Part shown: positions 40,161 to 48,731 of the stretch, piece by piece | Numbering within the stretch: the first letter of the stretch is position 1 | Layout of the letters: every line of letters starts with the position of its first letter | Source of the DNA: Baekduia soli | Lineage (GTDB): Bacteria > Actinomycetota > Thermoleophilia > Solirubrobacterales > Solirubrobacteraceae | DNA: 64,000 bases | Assembly: GCF_007970665.1 (NCBI RefSeq) | Contig: NZ_CP042430.1 | Location: 2,232,001-2,296,000 of the forward strand | Reading direction: 5' to 3' | Program-made: the position numbers and the translations under genes | The notes under the pieces: generated by a model | What the model was told of the DNA's origin: nothing | Databases searched by the model: none | Seen by the model: the letters and a program-made list of their open reading frames with translations, nothing else

Positions 40161-41834
40161 GTGGACGAGGAGGCCAACCCCCGCCCCCGCCGGCCGGCGA
40201 TCGTGGCCGTCGACGACGAGCCGGCAGTCCTCGCGGCCGTCGCGCGCGACCTGCGCCGCGGCTTCGGCGAGCACTATCGGATCCTGCGCGCGCACTCCGG
40301 CCCGGAGGCGCTGGACCTGCTGCGCGAGCTGCGCACGCGCGGGGACCAGGTCGCCCTGCTCATCGCCGACCAGCGCATGCCCGGCATGGCGGGCACGGAG
40401 TACCTCGTGCAGGCACGCCAGATCGTGCCCGATGCCAAGCGCGTGCTGCTCACGGCCTATGCCGACACGGAGGCGGCGATCGCGGCGATCAACGAGGTCG
40501 CGCTGGACTACTACCTGCTCAAGCCGTGGGACCCGCCGGAGGAGCAGCTCTTCCCCGTCGTCGAGGACCTCCTGCAGACGTGGGAGTCCGGCGCGGCGCT
40601 CGAGGCCGGCGGCCTGCGCGTCATCGGACACCGGTTCTCCAAGGCCTCGCACGACCTGCGCGACTTCCTGGCGCGCAACCGCGTCCCCGCGCGGTGGCTG
40701 GACGTCGAGCGCGACGGCGAGGCGCGCGAGCTGCTCGTCGTCGCCGGCATCGACGCCGAGCGCCTGCCCGTTGCGCTGCTCGAGGACGGCACGGTCCTCG
40801 AGCGCCCGACGGTCCTCGAGCTGGCCGAGCGCCTCGGCGTCACCGGCCAGCCGGCGGCCGACCACTACGACCTGGTCATCGTCGGCGGCGGGCCCGCCGG
40901 GCTGGCGGCGGCGGTCTACGGCGCCTCGGAGGGCCTGCGCACGGTGCTCGTCGAGCGCGAGGCGCCCGGCGGGCAGGCCGGGCAGTCAAGCCGCATCGAG
41001 AACTACCTCGGCTTCCCGATGGGCCTCAGCGGCTCGGACCTGGCCCGGCGCGGCACCGATCAGGCGCGCCGCCTGGGCGCCGAGCTGCTGACGGTGCAGG
41101 ACGCCGTCGCGCTGCGCGCCGAGGGCGCCGGGCGGATCGTCACGCTGACCGGCGGCACCACGCTCAGCGCCAACTGCGTGCTCGTGGCCTCCGGCGTGTC
41201 CTACAACCAGATGAACGCGCCGGGCTTCGCCGGGCTCACCGGGCAGGGCATCTACTACGGCGCGGCGATGACCGAGGCGCGCGCCTGCGCCGACCAGCAC
41301 GTCGTGATCATCGGCGGCGCGAACTCGGCGGGCCAGGCGGCCGTCTACTTCGCGGGCTGGGCCGGGCGGGTGACGATGCTCGTGCGCGCGGCCTCGCTGA
41401 CCAAGTCCATGTCGCACTACCTCATCGAGCAGATCGCCGCCCTGCCCAACGTGGAGGTGCGCACGGGCGCCCAGGCCGTGGCCGCCGAGGGCGACGAGCA
41501 GGGCCGGCTGCGCCGGCTGCGCATCCGCGCCGCCGACGGGTCCGAGACGCTCGAGGACGTCGACGCGTGCTTCGTGTTCATCGGCGCCGCGCCGCGCACC
41601 GACTGGCTCGACGGCGTCGTGGCGCGCGACGAGCGCGGGTTCATCCTCGCCGGGCCCGACGCCCAGCGGGCCGGGTGGCCGCTGGCACGCGACCCCTACC
41701 TGCTGGAGACGACCGTGCCGGGCGTCTTCGTCGCCGGCGACGTCCGCGCCCGGTCGATCAAGCGCGTGGCCAGCGCGGTGGGGGAGGGCTCGATGGCGGT
41801 CTCGCTCATCCACCAGTACCTCGTCGACGGATGA
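40161..41834 (+). CDS. Response regulator fused to thioredoxin-reductase-like flavoprotein
   Basis: 557 residues, three parts. Receiver domain (~12-135): IVAVDDEPAVLAAVARDLRR, phospho-Asp D70 in LLIADQRMPGM, Lys K121 in YLLKPWD. A glutaredoxin/thioredoxin-like fold without CxxC follows (~150-230: RVIGHRFSKASHDLRDFLAR, DGTVLERPTVLELAERLG). The FAD/NAD(P) domain (~240-557) has IVGGGPAGLAAAVYGASEGL, IGGANSAGQAAVYFAGWAG and VFVAGDVRARSIKRVASAVG. The CxxC redox pair of thioredoxin reductase is absent; the place reads MTEARACADQHV. It overlaps the cNMP/kinase gene (ATGA). It probably links a phospho-signal to flavin redox chemistry. Confidence 0.85.
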   Translation: MDEEANPRPRRPAIVAVDDEPAVLAAVARDLRRGFGEHYRILRAHSGPEALDLLRELRTRGDQVALLIADQRMPGMAGTEYLVQARQIVPDAKRVLLTAYADTEAAIAAINEVALDYYLLKPWDPPEEQLFPVVEDLLQTWESGAALEAGGLRVIGHRFSKASHDLRDFLARNRVPARWLDVERDGEARELLVVAGIDAERLPVALLEDGTVLERPTVLELAERLGVTGQPAADHYDLVIVGGGPAGLAAAVYGASEGLRTVLVEREAPGGQAGQSSRIENYLGFPMGLSGSDLARRGTDQARRLGAELLTVQDAVALRAEGAGRIVTLTGGTTLSANCVLVASGVSYNQMNAPGFAGLTGQGIYYGAAMTEARACADQHVVIIGGANSAGQAAVYFAGWAGRVTMLVRAASLTKSMSHYLIEQIAALPNVEVRTGAQAVAAEGDEQGRLRRLRIRAADGSETLEDVDACFVFIGAAPRTDWLDGVVARDERGFILAGPDAQRAGWPLARDPYLLETTVPGVFVAGDVRARSIKRVASAVGEGSMAVSLIHQYLVDG

Positions 41835-42133
41835 GCGTCGACGCGGTCACCCTGGCCGACCTGCGGCGCATCGACCTCTTCGACGGCCTGGACGACGCCG
41901 AGCTCGCCGACTGGGTGGCGGTCGCGACGGTCCGCGAGATCGCCGTCGGCGACGAGGTGGCCGAGCAGGGGGTCACGCCCGCCGGCGTCCAGCTGCTGCT
42001 GGAGGGCACGGTGCAGACGTTCGTCGTCAACCAGGGCCGCCTGGAGCCCATCGGCCACCAGGAGGCGCCGACCTGGATGGGCGCGATCGCCGTGCTGACC
42101 GAGGGCCGATCGGCGCGACGATGCGGGCGCTGA
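41831..42133 (+). CDS. cNMP-binding N-terminal part of a histidine kinase (frameshifted)
   Basis: From ATG 41831 the frame gives a cyclic-nucleotide-binding domain: LRRIDLFDGLDDAELADWVA, VGDEVAEQGVTPAGVQLLLE and APTWMGAIAVLTEGR, where it runs out of frame and stops at 42133. Restoring one base near 42108 (in the GGCC stretch) continues it smoothly into ATMRALTPCRLATID of the kinase part that follows. It is therefore the first ~95 residues of one longer protein. The domain binds cAMP/cGMP in relatives; the arginine in the phosphate cassette is not obvious. Confidence 0.7.
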   Translation: MSVDAVTLADLRRIDLFDGLDDAELADWVAVATVREIAVGDEVAEQGVTPAGVQLLLEGTVQTFVVNQGRLEPIGHQEAPTWMGAIAVLTEGRSARRCGR

Positions 42134-43245
42134 CGCCCTGCCGCCTGGCGACGATCGACGCTCCGGACTTCCGTCGCCTGGCGCTGGCCCAGCCCGCGGT
42201 GCACCGGGTCGTCATGCACCAGGTCGCGCCCGTCATGAGCCGCGTGACGGCCATCGAGCAGAACCGCGAGCGCCTGGCGTCGCTGGGCACGATGGCCGCC
42301 GGACTGGCCCATGAGCTCAACAACCCCGCCGCGGCCGCCCGGCGCGCGGCCGCGCAGATCCTCGAGGCGCTGGACGCCATCGGCGCGGCGCTCGGCGTCT
42401 TCGTCGAGTCCGGCATCGAGCGCGCCGAGGCCCAGGAGCTCGTCGCGCTGCAGCGCGCGGCGCTGGCGGGGATGGAGGGCCGCACGGCGCTGCAGACGCT
42501 CGACGCCGCCGACGCCGAGGACGCGCTGCTCGAGCGCCTGGAGGACCTCGGCGTGCCCGAGCCCTGGCGGCTGGCCGAGCCGCTGGCCGCCGCGGGCGTC
42601 GACGAGGCCTGGCTGCAGCGCGTGGCCGGGCTGGCGGGCCCCGCGACCGGCGCCGCGCTGAGCTGGGTCGCGGCATCGCTGACCGCCCGCGGGCTGGCCG
42701 CCGAGTTGGAGGAGTCCACCCAGCGCATGTCCGACCTGGTCGGCGCCGTGAAGTCCTACGCCTACATGGACCGCGGCGACCTCGTCGAGGTCGACCTTCA
42801 TGAGGGGCTGGAGACCACGCTGGCCGTCCTGGGCCACAAGCTCAAGCACACGTCGATCGACGTGGCCCGCGAGTACGACCGCACGCTGCCGAAGCTGACG
42901 GTCCGCGGGTCCGAGCTCAATCAGGTATGGACCAACCTCATCGACAACGCGGTCGACGCGCTCGGCGAGCACGGGGCGATCACCGTCACCACGCAGCGCG
43001 ACGGGGAGTGCGCGCTCGTGGCGATCACCGATGACGGCCCGGGCATCCCGCCGGAGATCGTCGACCGCGTCTTCGACTCGTTCTTCACCACCAAGGACGT
43101 CGGCCAGGGTACGGGGCTGGGCCTGGCCACGGCGCGGCGCATCGTCGTCGACCGCCACGGCGGATCGCTGACGGTCGACTCCCAGCCCGGCCGCACCACG
43201 TTCCGCGTGTGGCTGCCCTTCACGACCCCGGCGGGAGCCCCATGA
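42121..43245 (+). CDS. Histidine kinase, C-terminal part of the cNMP-binding sensor
   Basis: 374 residues from ATG 42121 in the second frame. It completes the cNMP domain (RALTPCRLATIDAPDFRRLA), then has the H-box LGTMAAGLAHELNNPAAAAR, a helical linker (DLGVPEPWRLAEPLAAAGVD), the N-box NQVWTNLIDNAVDALG, G1 DDGPGIPPEIVD, F FDSFFTTKDVG and G2 GTGLGLATARRIV. The phospho-His environment is HELNNP, as in NtrB/phytochrome-type kinases. It is the natural partner of the receiver domain upstream. ATP-binding motifs are intact, so only the single-base shift breaks it. Confidence 0.85.
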   Translation: MRALTPCRLATIDAPDFRRLALAQPAVHRVVMHQVAPVMSRVTAIEQNRERLASLGTMAAGLAHELNNPAAAARRAAAQILEALDAIGAALGVFVESGIERAEAQELVALQRAALAGMEGRTALQTLDAADAEDALLERLEDLGVPEPWRLAEPLAAAGVDEAWLQRVAGLAGPATGAALSWVAASLTARGLAAELEESTQRMSDLVGAVKSYAYMDRGDLVEVDLHEGLETTLAVLGHKLKHTSIDVAREYDRTLPKLTVRGSELNQVWTNLIDNAVDALGEHGAITVTTQRDGECALVAITDDGPGIPPEIVDRVFDSFFTTKDVGQGTGLGLATARRIVVDRHGGSLTVDSQPGRTTFRVWLPFTTPAGAP

Positions 43246-43556
43246 CCACCTGCACGCACCTGGACCGCATCACGATCACCGAGCTGCCCGAGGCCGTGGA
43301 CGGCTGCGAGGACTGCCTGGCCTCCGGCGGGACCTGGCTGCACCTGCGCATCTGCCTGGAGTGCGGCCACGTCGGCTGCTGCGATGACTCGCCCAGCCGG
43401 CACGCGACCGCCCACCGCCACGCCACCGACCACGTCCTCATCCGCTCGCTGGAGCCCGGCGAGGACTGGTCGTGGTGCTACGCCGACGAGGTCGCGATGC
43501 GCATCCCCGAGATCACCGGCGAGACGCGGATCCCGCCCTCGCCGATGCTGGGCTAG
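43242..43556 (+). CDS. UBP-type zinc-finger protein
   Basis: 104 residues from ATG 43242, overlapping the kinase stop. A ZnF-UBP domain covers nearly the whole protein: CTHLDRI, EAVDGCEDCLASGGTWLHLR, ICLECGHVGCCDDSPSRHAT, AHRHATDHVLIRSLEPGEDW, SWCYADEVAMRIP. In eukaryotes this finger binds the C-terminal Gly-Gly of ubiquitin. Free-standing bacterial copies are known but uncharacterised. Its coupling to a flavoprotein response regulator and kinase suggests a signalling or adaptor role. Confidence 0.9.
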   Translation: MTTCTHLDRITITELPEAVDGCEDCLASGGTWLHLRICLECGHVGCCDDSPSRHATAHRHATDHVLIRSLEPGEDWSWCYADEVAMRIPEITGETRIPPSPMLG

Positions 43557-43588
43557 GCGAACGCCGGCCCAGGGGTCCAGGTTCGCGG
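43557..43588. repeat. Imperfect hairpin repeat, copy 1
   Basis: GCGAAC and GTTCGC arms enclose a GGCCC/GGTCC inner pairing, between the convergent UBP and PmbA genes. The core CCAGGTTCGC and a CCGGCCC-GGGG block recur at 55516-55551 after another convergent pair. It is likely a shared terminator-type repeat. Confidence 0.5.
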
Positions 43589-43622
43589 GGGGTGTCGGCC
43601 CCGCGGGCCGGGTTCGCCCGGC

Positions 43623-44991
43623 TCAGCCCGTGATGCGGAAGCCCTGCGCGCGCAGCGGCGGGCAGACGACGCCCTTGGCGAAGCGCCGCCCGTAGTACTC
43701 GGCCTCGGTGACCAGGCGCGCATCGGCGCCCAGCGCCTCCGTCGCGTCGAGCAGGCGCAGGACGGAGTCCGTGAAGCGCACGTCGTGCAGCGGGCGGGTG
43801 ATGCGGCCGTCCTCGATGAGGAACGTCCCGTCGCGCGTGGTCCCGGTCAACAGGACCTGCCGCGGGTGGACGACGTTGAGGTACCACAGCCGCGTCACGT
43901 AGATGCCGCGCTCGATCGGGGCGGCCAGCGCGTCCACGCCGGCGGCGTCGCCGCCGGCCAGCACAAGGTTCGTCGGCGCCGGGCCGTGGGGATCGCCCCG
44001 GGGCCAGGGCGTGGCCGGTCGACCGCGCGCCGCCGCCCGCCCGTGCCGCCGAGCGCGAGTCGTGGACGACGTGGCGCGCGACGCCGCCCTCGATGAGCGC
44101 CAGCGGCGCCTTCGGCACGCCCTCGAGGTCGAACGCGCGGGGCCACGTCCGCGCGGCGGACGGGTCGTCGGCCAGATCGATCGACGGGGCGCCGATGCGG
44201 GTGCCCAGTCGCTGCTCCAGCGCGCCTCGGCCCTCGGCGTGGGCCAGGCCGTTGAACGCCAGCCACGCGAGCATCTCCAGCAGCCCGCCGACCGCGTCGG
44301 CGTCCAGGACCACGGGGTACTCGCCCGGCTCCAGGACGACGGGCTCCTCGGGCCCGACCTTCGCCGCGGCCCGGCGGGCGCCCGCCTCGGGGTCCAGCCC
44401 CGCGGCGCCGACGGCCGCCTGGGCGTCCCAGCCCGTGCGCCCGCCGTCATCTCGGCAGATGACCTTCATGAACGCGTCGGTGACGCGGTCGGCGGCGCGC
44501 AGCCCGGCGGTCGAGGCCAGCGCGGTCTGCACCGCGCCCTCCGTCCACGTCCCGAAGGCCTCGAGCCCGTGCTCGGCGGCGACGACGAACGCGGCGCGCA
44601 GCGCCTCGCCCCCCGGCGCCGGATCGATCCGTGCGGTGGCCTCGTCGAAGCCGTGGTGGCCGGCGGGCGCGACGGGCGCGGGCTGCGGCAGCCCGGGGTG
44701 GTCGCCCGGGCCGCCGGCGGCCCGGGCCGCGGTGGCGGCCGCGTCGGCGGCGCGGCGTGCCACGTCGCGCAGGCTGTCGTCGTCGAGGCGGTTGGTCACC
44801 GCGCCGCCGACGTGGCCGTCGCGCAGGCTGAGCAGGTGGACCGAGGTGTCGTCGATCTCGGTGGCCTGGGTCGGGGCCGAGCGCGCGTAGCGCAGCATGA
44901 GCGAGCGCTCCGAGGTCACCGTCGCCTGGCCCTCGCCGTCGAGGTGGCCGAGGGCGCGATCGGCCAGCTCCAGGGCCGTCTCGCCGCTCAT
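43623..44991 (-). CDS. PmbA/TldE-like subunit (frameshifted)
   Basis: From ATG 44991 (overlapping the TldD stop) the frame reads ALELADRALGHLDGEGQATV, MLRYARSAPTQATEIDDTSV, FDLEGVPKAPLALIEGGVAR and VVHDSRSAARAGGGA. Near 44000 an extra G in a 4-G run shifts the frame; the other frame continues GPAPTNLVLAGGDAAGVDAL, IYVTRLWYLNVVHPRQVLLT and RLVTEAEYYGRRFAKGV to the stop 43623. Together ~455 residues, the size of PmbA. It lacks the metal motif, as the non-catalytic partner of TldD does. TldD/TldE are metallopeptidases that mature peptides or degrade small proteins. Confidence 0.78.
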
Positions 44992-46426
44992 GCCACACCG
45001 ACCTGGACGTCGCGGAAGCGCGCCGGCGCCGCGCCGTGCGAGACCGCCATGACCTGGCCGGGCTCGCCCTTGCCGCAGTTGGTCAGCCCCCACAGCCGCC
45101 AGTCCGCCGCGCCGCACACGGCGTCCAGCGAGGCCCAGAACTGCGGGGTGATCCCGGCGTAGGAGGGGTTGCGGTACAGCCGCCCCAGCTCGCCGCCACG
45201 GATCTCGCGGGCGATCTCGGTCGCGAACTGGAACTGCCAGCGGCGGTCGTCGATCGACCACGAGCGGTTGGACTCCAGGTAGAGGCCGTCGTCGGTGCCG
45301 GCGATCAGGTCGGCCAGCGTGCCCGCGGTCCCGGGCTGGACCGACACGTTGGTCATCCGCACGATGGGCTGGCGCGCGAAGCCCTCGGCGCGCGCGCAGC
45401 CGCCCGAGCGCTCCAGGCCGACGGCCGCGGCCGACTGGCGGTCCGACAGCGCCGCGCGCAGCACACCGTCGGCGATGAGCGTCGTGCGCGCCCCGGCGAC
45501 GCCCTCGTCGTCCCAGCCGAAGGACCCCAGCCCGCCCGGCAGCGTGGCGTCGGCGCTGACCTGCAGCACGTCGGAGCCGTAGCGCAGCCCGGCGCGGAGG
45601 TCGGCGGGAGCCACCCAGCTCGTGCCGGCGTAGGAGGCCTCGCCGAGCAGCATCCGGTCGAGCTCGAGCGCGTGGCCGATCGACTCGTGCAGCTGCAGCG
45701 CGAGCTGCTCGCCGTGCAGGACGAGGTCGCGGCGCCCTCGGGGCAGGCCGGGGCGGTCAGCAGCTCGATGGCCTCGGCGGCGACGCGCGGCGCGTGGGCC
45801 GGCAGGTCGAGGCCCAGGACGTGCTCCCAGCCGGCGGCGGCGACGTCGCCGCCGTGCGAGCTCGGGTAGGTGCGGGTCTGCAGCTCGCCGTCGCCGACGG
45901 CCGTGGCCTCCAGGCCGGCGCCGCAGGTCGTCTGGACCTGGGTGACCGCCGTCCCGTCGCTCGTGGCCAGCGCCTTGGTCGTGCGGTCCATGGCGGCCGA
46001 GGCCTGCGCCCGGGCGATCCGCGGGTCGCCGCGCATCGCGGCGACGGCGTCGAACAGCAGCGCGAGGCGCTCCTCGGGCGCGACGGCGAACGGGTCGACC
46101 TCCCACGGGCTCTCCCAGTGCCCGGTGACCGCGACGACCGGGGCCAGCGGCCGCGCGCCCGCGGCGGGCTGCGCGGCGGCCACGGCCAGGGCCCGGCGCA
46201 GCGCGAGCTCGGCCCCGGCGCTGCTGACGTCGCGCGTGGCCGCGAACCCCCAGGCCCCGCCGACGAGCACGCGGACGCCGATCCCTTCGCTCTCGTCGGC
46301 CTCGACGGCGTCGACGAGGCCGTCGTGGACGGCGAGCGCCTCGTGGCGATGATGGACGTGGCGCGCCTCGGCGTGGGCGCAGTGGCCCGCGGCGCGGTCG
46401 ACGGTCTCCCGGAGCAGATCGAGCAC
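44988..46426 (-). CDS. tldD: TldD-like metallopeptidase subunit (frameshifted)
   Basis: GTG 46426 is favoured because TACGCT ends 7 nt upstream. The first frame gives LDLLRETVDRAAGHCAHAEA, ESEGIGVRVLVGGAWGFAAT and EAIELLTAPACPEG. Near 45736 one base is missing in a CCC run, after which another frame continues RRDLVLHGEQLALQLHESIG, HALELDRMLLGEASYAG and TNCGKGEPGQVMAVSHGAAP. The zinc motif HExxxH (HESIGH) is intact. Together ~480 residues, full TldD length. It forms a heterodimer with the PmbA-like protein encoded next. Confidence 0.8.
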
Positions 46427-46433
46427 GACGTGG

Positions 46434-46439
46434 AGCGTA
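46434..46439 (-). promoter_or_regulatory. -10 element of tldD
   Basis: TACGCT on the minus strand ends 7 nt before GTG 46426, with no ribosome-binding site. Confidence 0.4.
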
Positions 46440-46492
46440 GTTCGCTGGCCGCGTCGTGGTGGTCCGTCCGGGCGCGGCGCCACCAACTGCCC

Positions 46493-47471
46493 CTACCACG
46501 CCTCCCCGTACAGCGCGCGCAGCTCGTCGCGGTCCGCGCGCGGCGGCGTGAGGTCCAGCTCGGGGCGCCCGGCGGCCGCGTCGGCGCAGGCGTCGAGACG
46601 GTCCTCCGGCACGCCGAGGCGGCGGATGCCGTTGGCGCCCGCGCGGCGGGCGAGCTTCTCGGCGAGCGCCCGCAGCGTCCCGTCGGGGTCCACGCGCCCG
46701 GGCGTGCGCCGCTCGAGCGCCGAGATCGCCACGGGCAGCATCGCCGCGTTGGCCGGGCCGTGGCCGGTGCCGCCGACGCGCACGAGCGTCTGGGACAGCA
46801 CGTGGCTGAGGCCGTACCAGGCCGCGCCGATCGCGTACCCCGACAGCAGCGCGGCCAGCGCGAGCTGCTCGCGCGCCACGAAGCCCGGGTCCTCGTCCTC
46901 CATGATCCAGGCGACGTCGACGAGCCGCTGGGCCTCGCGGGCGGCCATCGACGGGACGGGGGAGGCCAGCGTGGTCACCGCACCCTCAACGGCGTGGGCC
47001 AGGACGTTGGCCGAGCTGGCGGCCAGGTCGGAGACGGGCTGGGAGCCCGACAGGTCCGGATCGTTGACGACCAGCGCCGGGCGGACCGCCCGCGCGCCGT
47101 CCTCCAGGCCCTGGGCCGGCGGTGCACGGCGGTCATCTCCGCCGCGCTCAGCGTCGTCGGGATCGCGGCGACCCGCACGCCGTCGTGGACGCCGGCGATC
47201 GCCTTGGCCGTGTCGATGACGCGCCCGCCGCCGGCGGCGACGAGCAGGCCGCCGGCGCCCACCACGCCGGACAGGCCGGCGGCCAGCTCGTCCACCGCGC
47301 CCGGCCCGACGAGGTGCACGACCTCCGCGCCCTCGGCCAGCGCGGGCAACGCCTCCTGCGCGCGCTCGGTGGTCAGCAGCACGTAGGGCCGTCGAGCAGC
47401 CCCGCGACGTCGGCGACGGCGCCGCGCCCGAACCGGATCGTCCGCTCGCCGTCGCGCCAGGTGAAGTCCAT
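46493..47471 (-). CDS. Iron-containing alcohol dehydrogenase / maleylacetate reductase-like (two frameshifts)
   Basis: From ATG 47471: FTWRDGERTIRFGRGAVADV, then a lost base near 47387; VVGAGGLLVAAGGGRVIDTA and VAAIPTTLSAAEMTAVHRR follow; a second shift near 47120; then ALVVNDPDLSGSQPVSDLAA, NVLAHAVEGAVTTLASPVPS, YGLSHVLSQTLVRVGGTGHG. Metal-binding His are in LAHAVEG, LSHVL and GTGHGPANA. Reconstructed length is ~325 residues; this and the NALAHAVE pattern favour maleylacetate reductase, which reduces maleylacetate in aromatic catabolism. It sits next to tyrosine-degradation genes. A TAGCCT -10 lies 7 nt upstream (47479-47484). Confidence 0.72.
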
Positions 47472-47478
47472 GCCCGCG

Positions 47479-47484
47479 AGGCTA
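47479..47484 (-). promoter_or_regulatory. -10 element of the iron alcohol dehydrogenase gene
   Basis: TAGCCT on the minus strand ends 7 nt before ATG 47471. Confidence 0.45.
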
Positions 47485-47519
47485 GGCGAACGCCGCCCGC
47501 GGGCGCCGGGACCGCACGC

Positions 47520-48716
47520 TCAGGGGCGTGCGGCCGGCGCCCGGTCCGGGTTCCAGGAGTAGGCGTACTCGGGCTTGTCGTGGTCGCGCCACAGGGCCGC
47601 GAGCCGCAGCGGGCGGAACGTGTCCCACATGATCGCCAGCTCGTCGGTCCGCGTGGCGCCCAGCGCCTTCTCGACCGCTCCGGGCTGCGGGCCGTGGGGC
47701 AGGCCCGACGGGTGCAGCGTGATGCAGCCCACCTCGACGCCCTTGCGCGCGGCGTAGTCGCCGTCGGCGTAGAACATCACCTCCTCGGACTGGATGTTCG
47801 AGTGGTGGTAGGGCAGCGGCACGGCCTGCGGGTCCCAGTCGAGCATCCGTGGCGCGAACGTGCAGATGACGAAGTTGGGGCCCTGGAACGTCTGGTGGGC
47901 CGGGGGCGGCAGGTGCAGGCGCCCGGCGCGAGGCTCGAAGTCGTCGGCGTTGAACGTGTAGGGGAACACGTAGCCGTCCCAGCCGACCACATCGAACGGG
48001 TGGCGGTCCAGCACGTAGGCCTGCACGCCGTCGCGCACCCGGACGGTGAGGTGGAACTCGCCGGCCTCGTCGTGGGTCTCGAGCTCGATCGGCCCGTGGA
48101 AGTCGCGCTGGGAGTACGGCGCGTGCTCCAGGAGCTGGCCGTAGCGGTTGCGGTAGCGGTCGGGGGTCTCGATCTCCCCGGGCGTGTGGAAGCACACCCA
48201 GAACTGCTCGAGGCCCGGATCGGGCTCGAAGCGGTACGTCGTCCCGCGGGGGATCACGACGTAGTCGCGCTCGCGGAACGTGACCGGGCCGAACACGGTG
48301 CGCAGCTTGCCGCCGCCGCGGTGCACGTAGACGACCTCGTCGCCCTCGCCGTTGCGGTGGAAGCCCGCCTGGGCCTCGGTCGGCTTGGCGATGGAGACCT
48401 CGAGGTCGGCGTTGTACATCAGCAGCTGCCGACCCGACACCGGGTCGCCGCCGGAGGGTGCGGCGTTGGCGTCGGCGAGCCGGTGGACGTGGGCGTCGGG
48501 CACCCACTCCTCGCGGCGGATCGGCGCGAAGCCGCCGACCTCGGCCAGCCGGCACGGCGAGTGCAGGTGGTAGAGGATCGTCTCGTTGCCGCTGAAGCCC
48601 TCGTAGCCGAGGACCTCCTCGGTCAGCAGGTGTCCGGCCGGCCCGGCGCCGTTGCCGTCGCCCCGGAACTGGACGTGGCGCTTGCGCGGGATGCGGCCCA
48701 GGCTCAGATAGCGCAT
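47520..48716 (-). CDS. hmgA: Homogentisate 1,2-dioxygenase
   Basis: 398 residues from ATG 48716, with TACGGT 6 nt upstream. Cupin-type HGD fold: FHRNGEGDEVVYVHRGGGKL, DYVVIPRGTTYRFEPDPGLE, iron-site region LPYHHSNIQSEEVMFYADGD and GCITLHPSGLPHGPQPGAVE. The final part DELAIMWDTFRPLRLA fits the family, which is often labelled HGD-like in Actinobacteria. It opens homogentisate to maleylacetoacetate. HppD, the preceding enzyme, is encoded directly upstream on the same strand. Confidence 0.9.
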   Translation of the reverse strand: MRYLSLGRIPRKRHVQFRGDGNGAGPAGHLLTEEVLGYEGFSGNETILYHLHSPCRLAEVGGFAPIRREEWVPDAHVHRLADANAAPSGGDPVSGRQLLMYNADLEVSIAKPTEAQAGFHRNGEGDEVVYVHRGGGKLRTVFGPVTFRERDYVVIPRGTTYRFEPDPGLEQFWVCFHTPGEIETPDRYRNRYGQLLEHAPYSQRDFHGPIELETHDEAGEFHLTVRVRDGVQAYVLDRHPFDVVGWDGYVFPYTFNADDFEPRAGRLHLPPPAHQTFQGPNFVICTFAPRMLDWDPQAVPLPYHHSNIQSEEVMFYADGDYAARKGVEVGCITLHPSGLPHGPQPGAVEKALGATRTDELAIMWDTFRPLRLAALWRDHDKPEYAYSWNPDRAPAARP

Positions 48717-48722
48717 GGGGTG

Positions 48723-48728
48723 ACCGTA
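48723..48728 (-). promoter_or_regulatory. -10 element of hmgA
   Basis: TACGGT on the minus strand ends 6 nt before ATG 48716. It lies just 4 bp before the hppD stop, so hmgA may also have its own transcript. Confidence 0.35.
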
Positions 48729-48731
48729 CTC

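Noticed and set aside
42100-42133. Programmed frameshifting as explanation for the cNMP kinase break
   Set aside because: No slippery heptamer or downstream pseudoknot is apparent, and similar single-base breaks hit many unrelated genes nearby, so sequence error is simpler.
43557-43588. GGTTCGC-containing hairpin considered as a tRNA T-arm
   Set aside because: No acceptor stem, anticodon arm or CCA-proximal pairing exists around it, and a similar hairpin lies behind phaB.
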